Source: Thioalkalivibrio sp.
GTDB taxonomy: Bacteria > Pseudomonadota > Gammaproteobacteria > Ectothiorhodospirales > Ectothiorhodospiraceae
DNA: 15,563 nucleotides
Assembly: GCA_007120575.1 (NCBI GenBank)
Contig: SKNJ01000285.1
Span: 1 to 15,563, forward strand
Reading direction: 5' to 3'
The position numbers were made by a program, and so were the translations under genes. Positions 15,436 through 15,563 of the stretch are shown one piece after another (the first letter of the stretch is position 1; the number at the start of each line of letters is the position of its first letter). Under the pieces are notes generated by a model, which was not told the origin of the DNA, did no database searches, and saw only the letters and a program-made list of their open reading frames with translations.

Positions 15436-15563
15436 CGAGGCTAGGCCCCCGGGTCAAAATGAAGCGAAAGAGTAACGGGCCCGTCCGGAAAACGCACAAA
15501 CTCGCACTACGGGTCCATGCTTTTGGGCGCAAAACTATCGTCTGCGGGGCACGACCGATCGTC
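15436..15563. other. Upstream region of the oxidoreductase gene, to window end
   Basis: These 128 bp should carry the promoter of the long minus-strand gene, but I find no convincing -35/-10 pair; TTGTGC with TACTCT at 19 nt is the best and is poor. A plus-strand frame from ATG 15459 stays open to the last base (35 codons, basic), without a good ribosome site, so it may be chance. Confidence 0.4.

Noticed and set aside
15459..15563. Basic plus-strand frame open to the window end, possibly the start of a divergent gene
   Set aside because: Only 35 codons are visible, there is no good ribosome site and the product resembles nothing I know; it cannot be supported from this window.

Overview
The window is a GC-rich, densely packed stretch of bacterial chromosome with ordinary housekeeping and metabolic genes. 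Protein content (a biosynthetic IlvA with paired ACT-like domains, RpiA, a bacterial FolE, MotB, a DUF3683 GlcD/GlcF-type fusion of about 1,280 residues and a periplasmic rhodanese) and the GC-rich codon use point to a gammaproteobacterium. A sulfur-oxidising Ectothiorhodospiraceae relative such as Thioalkalivibrio would fit, but that is an inference from gene content, not a search result. I see no rRNA, tRNA, CRISPR array, phage genes or intact transposase.

Layout from left to right. (1) The 3' part of a MotB-like flagellar stator gene on the plus strand, then an NCS2 uracil/xanthine-type permease carrying a C-terminal SpoIIAB/RsbW-like ATPase domain. (2) Converging on it, a minus-strand pair: a DUF3429 membrane protein with a cysteine-free glutaredoxin-like head, followed by folE. 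(3) A tight plus-strand operon: a GNAT acetyltransferase, a DUF7931/PLD-like protein and a small exported secretin-N-like protein. (4) A plus-strand pair: a class V alanine/serine-glyoxylate-type aminotransferase and an unrecognised acidic 109-residue protein. (5) Converging on these, ilvA on the minus strand; divergent from ilvA, rpiA and a DUF2905 membrane protein on the plus strand. (6) A 169-bp foldback (MITE-like) element between DUF2905 and a minus-strand two-domain rhodanese gene with a clear terminator. (7) A very long minus-strand gene for a fused FAD/4Fe-4S 2-hydroxyacid (D-lactate/glycolate-type) oxidoreductase, which reaches almost to the right edge.

Functional links are modest. 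The glyoxylate-type aminotransferase and the GlcD/GlcF-type oxidoreductase could both touch 2-hydroxyacid/2-oxoacid metabolism, but they are about 4 kb apart and on opposite strands. The GNAT–DUF7931–secretin-like genes are almost certainly one transcript. The most interesting items are the NCS2 permease fused to a degenerate anti-sigma-type ATPase domain, the Cys-less glutaredoxin/DUF3429 fusion, the stand-alone secretin-like protein in the acetyltransferase operon, and the foldback element. I did not find a convincing new multi-gene defence or mobile system. No gap between genes exceeds about 225 bp.
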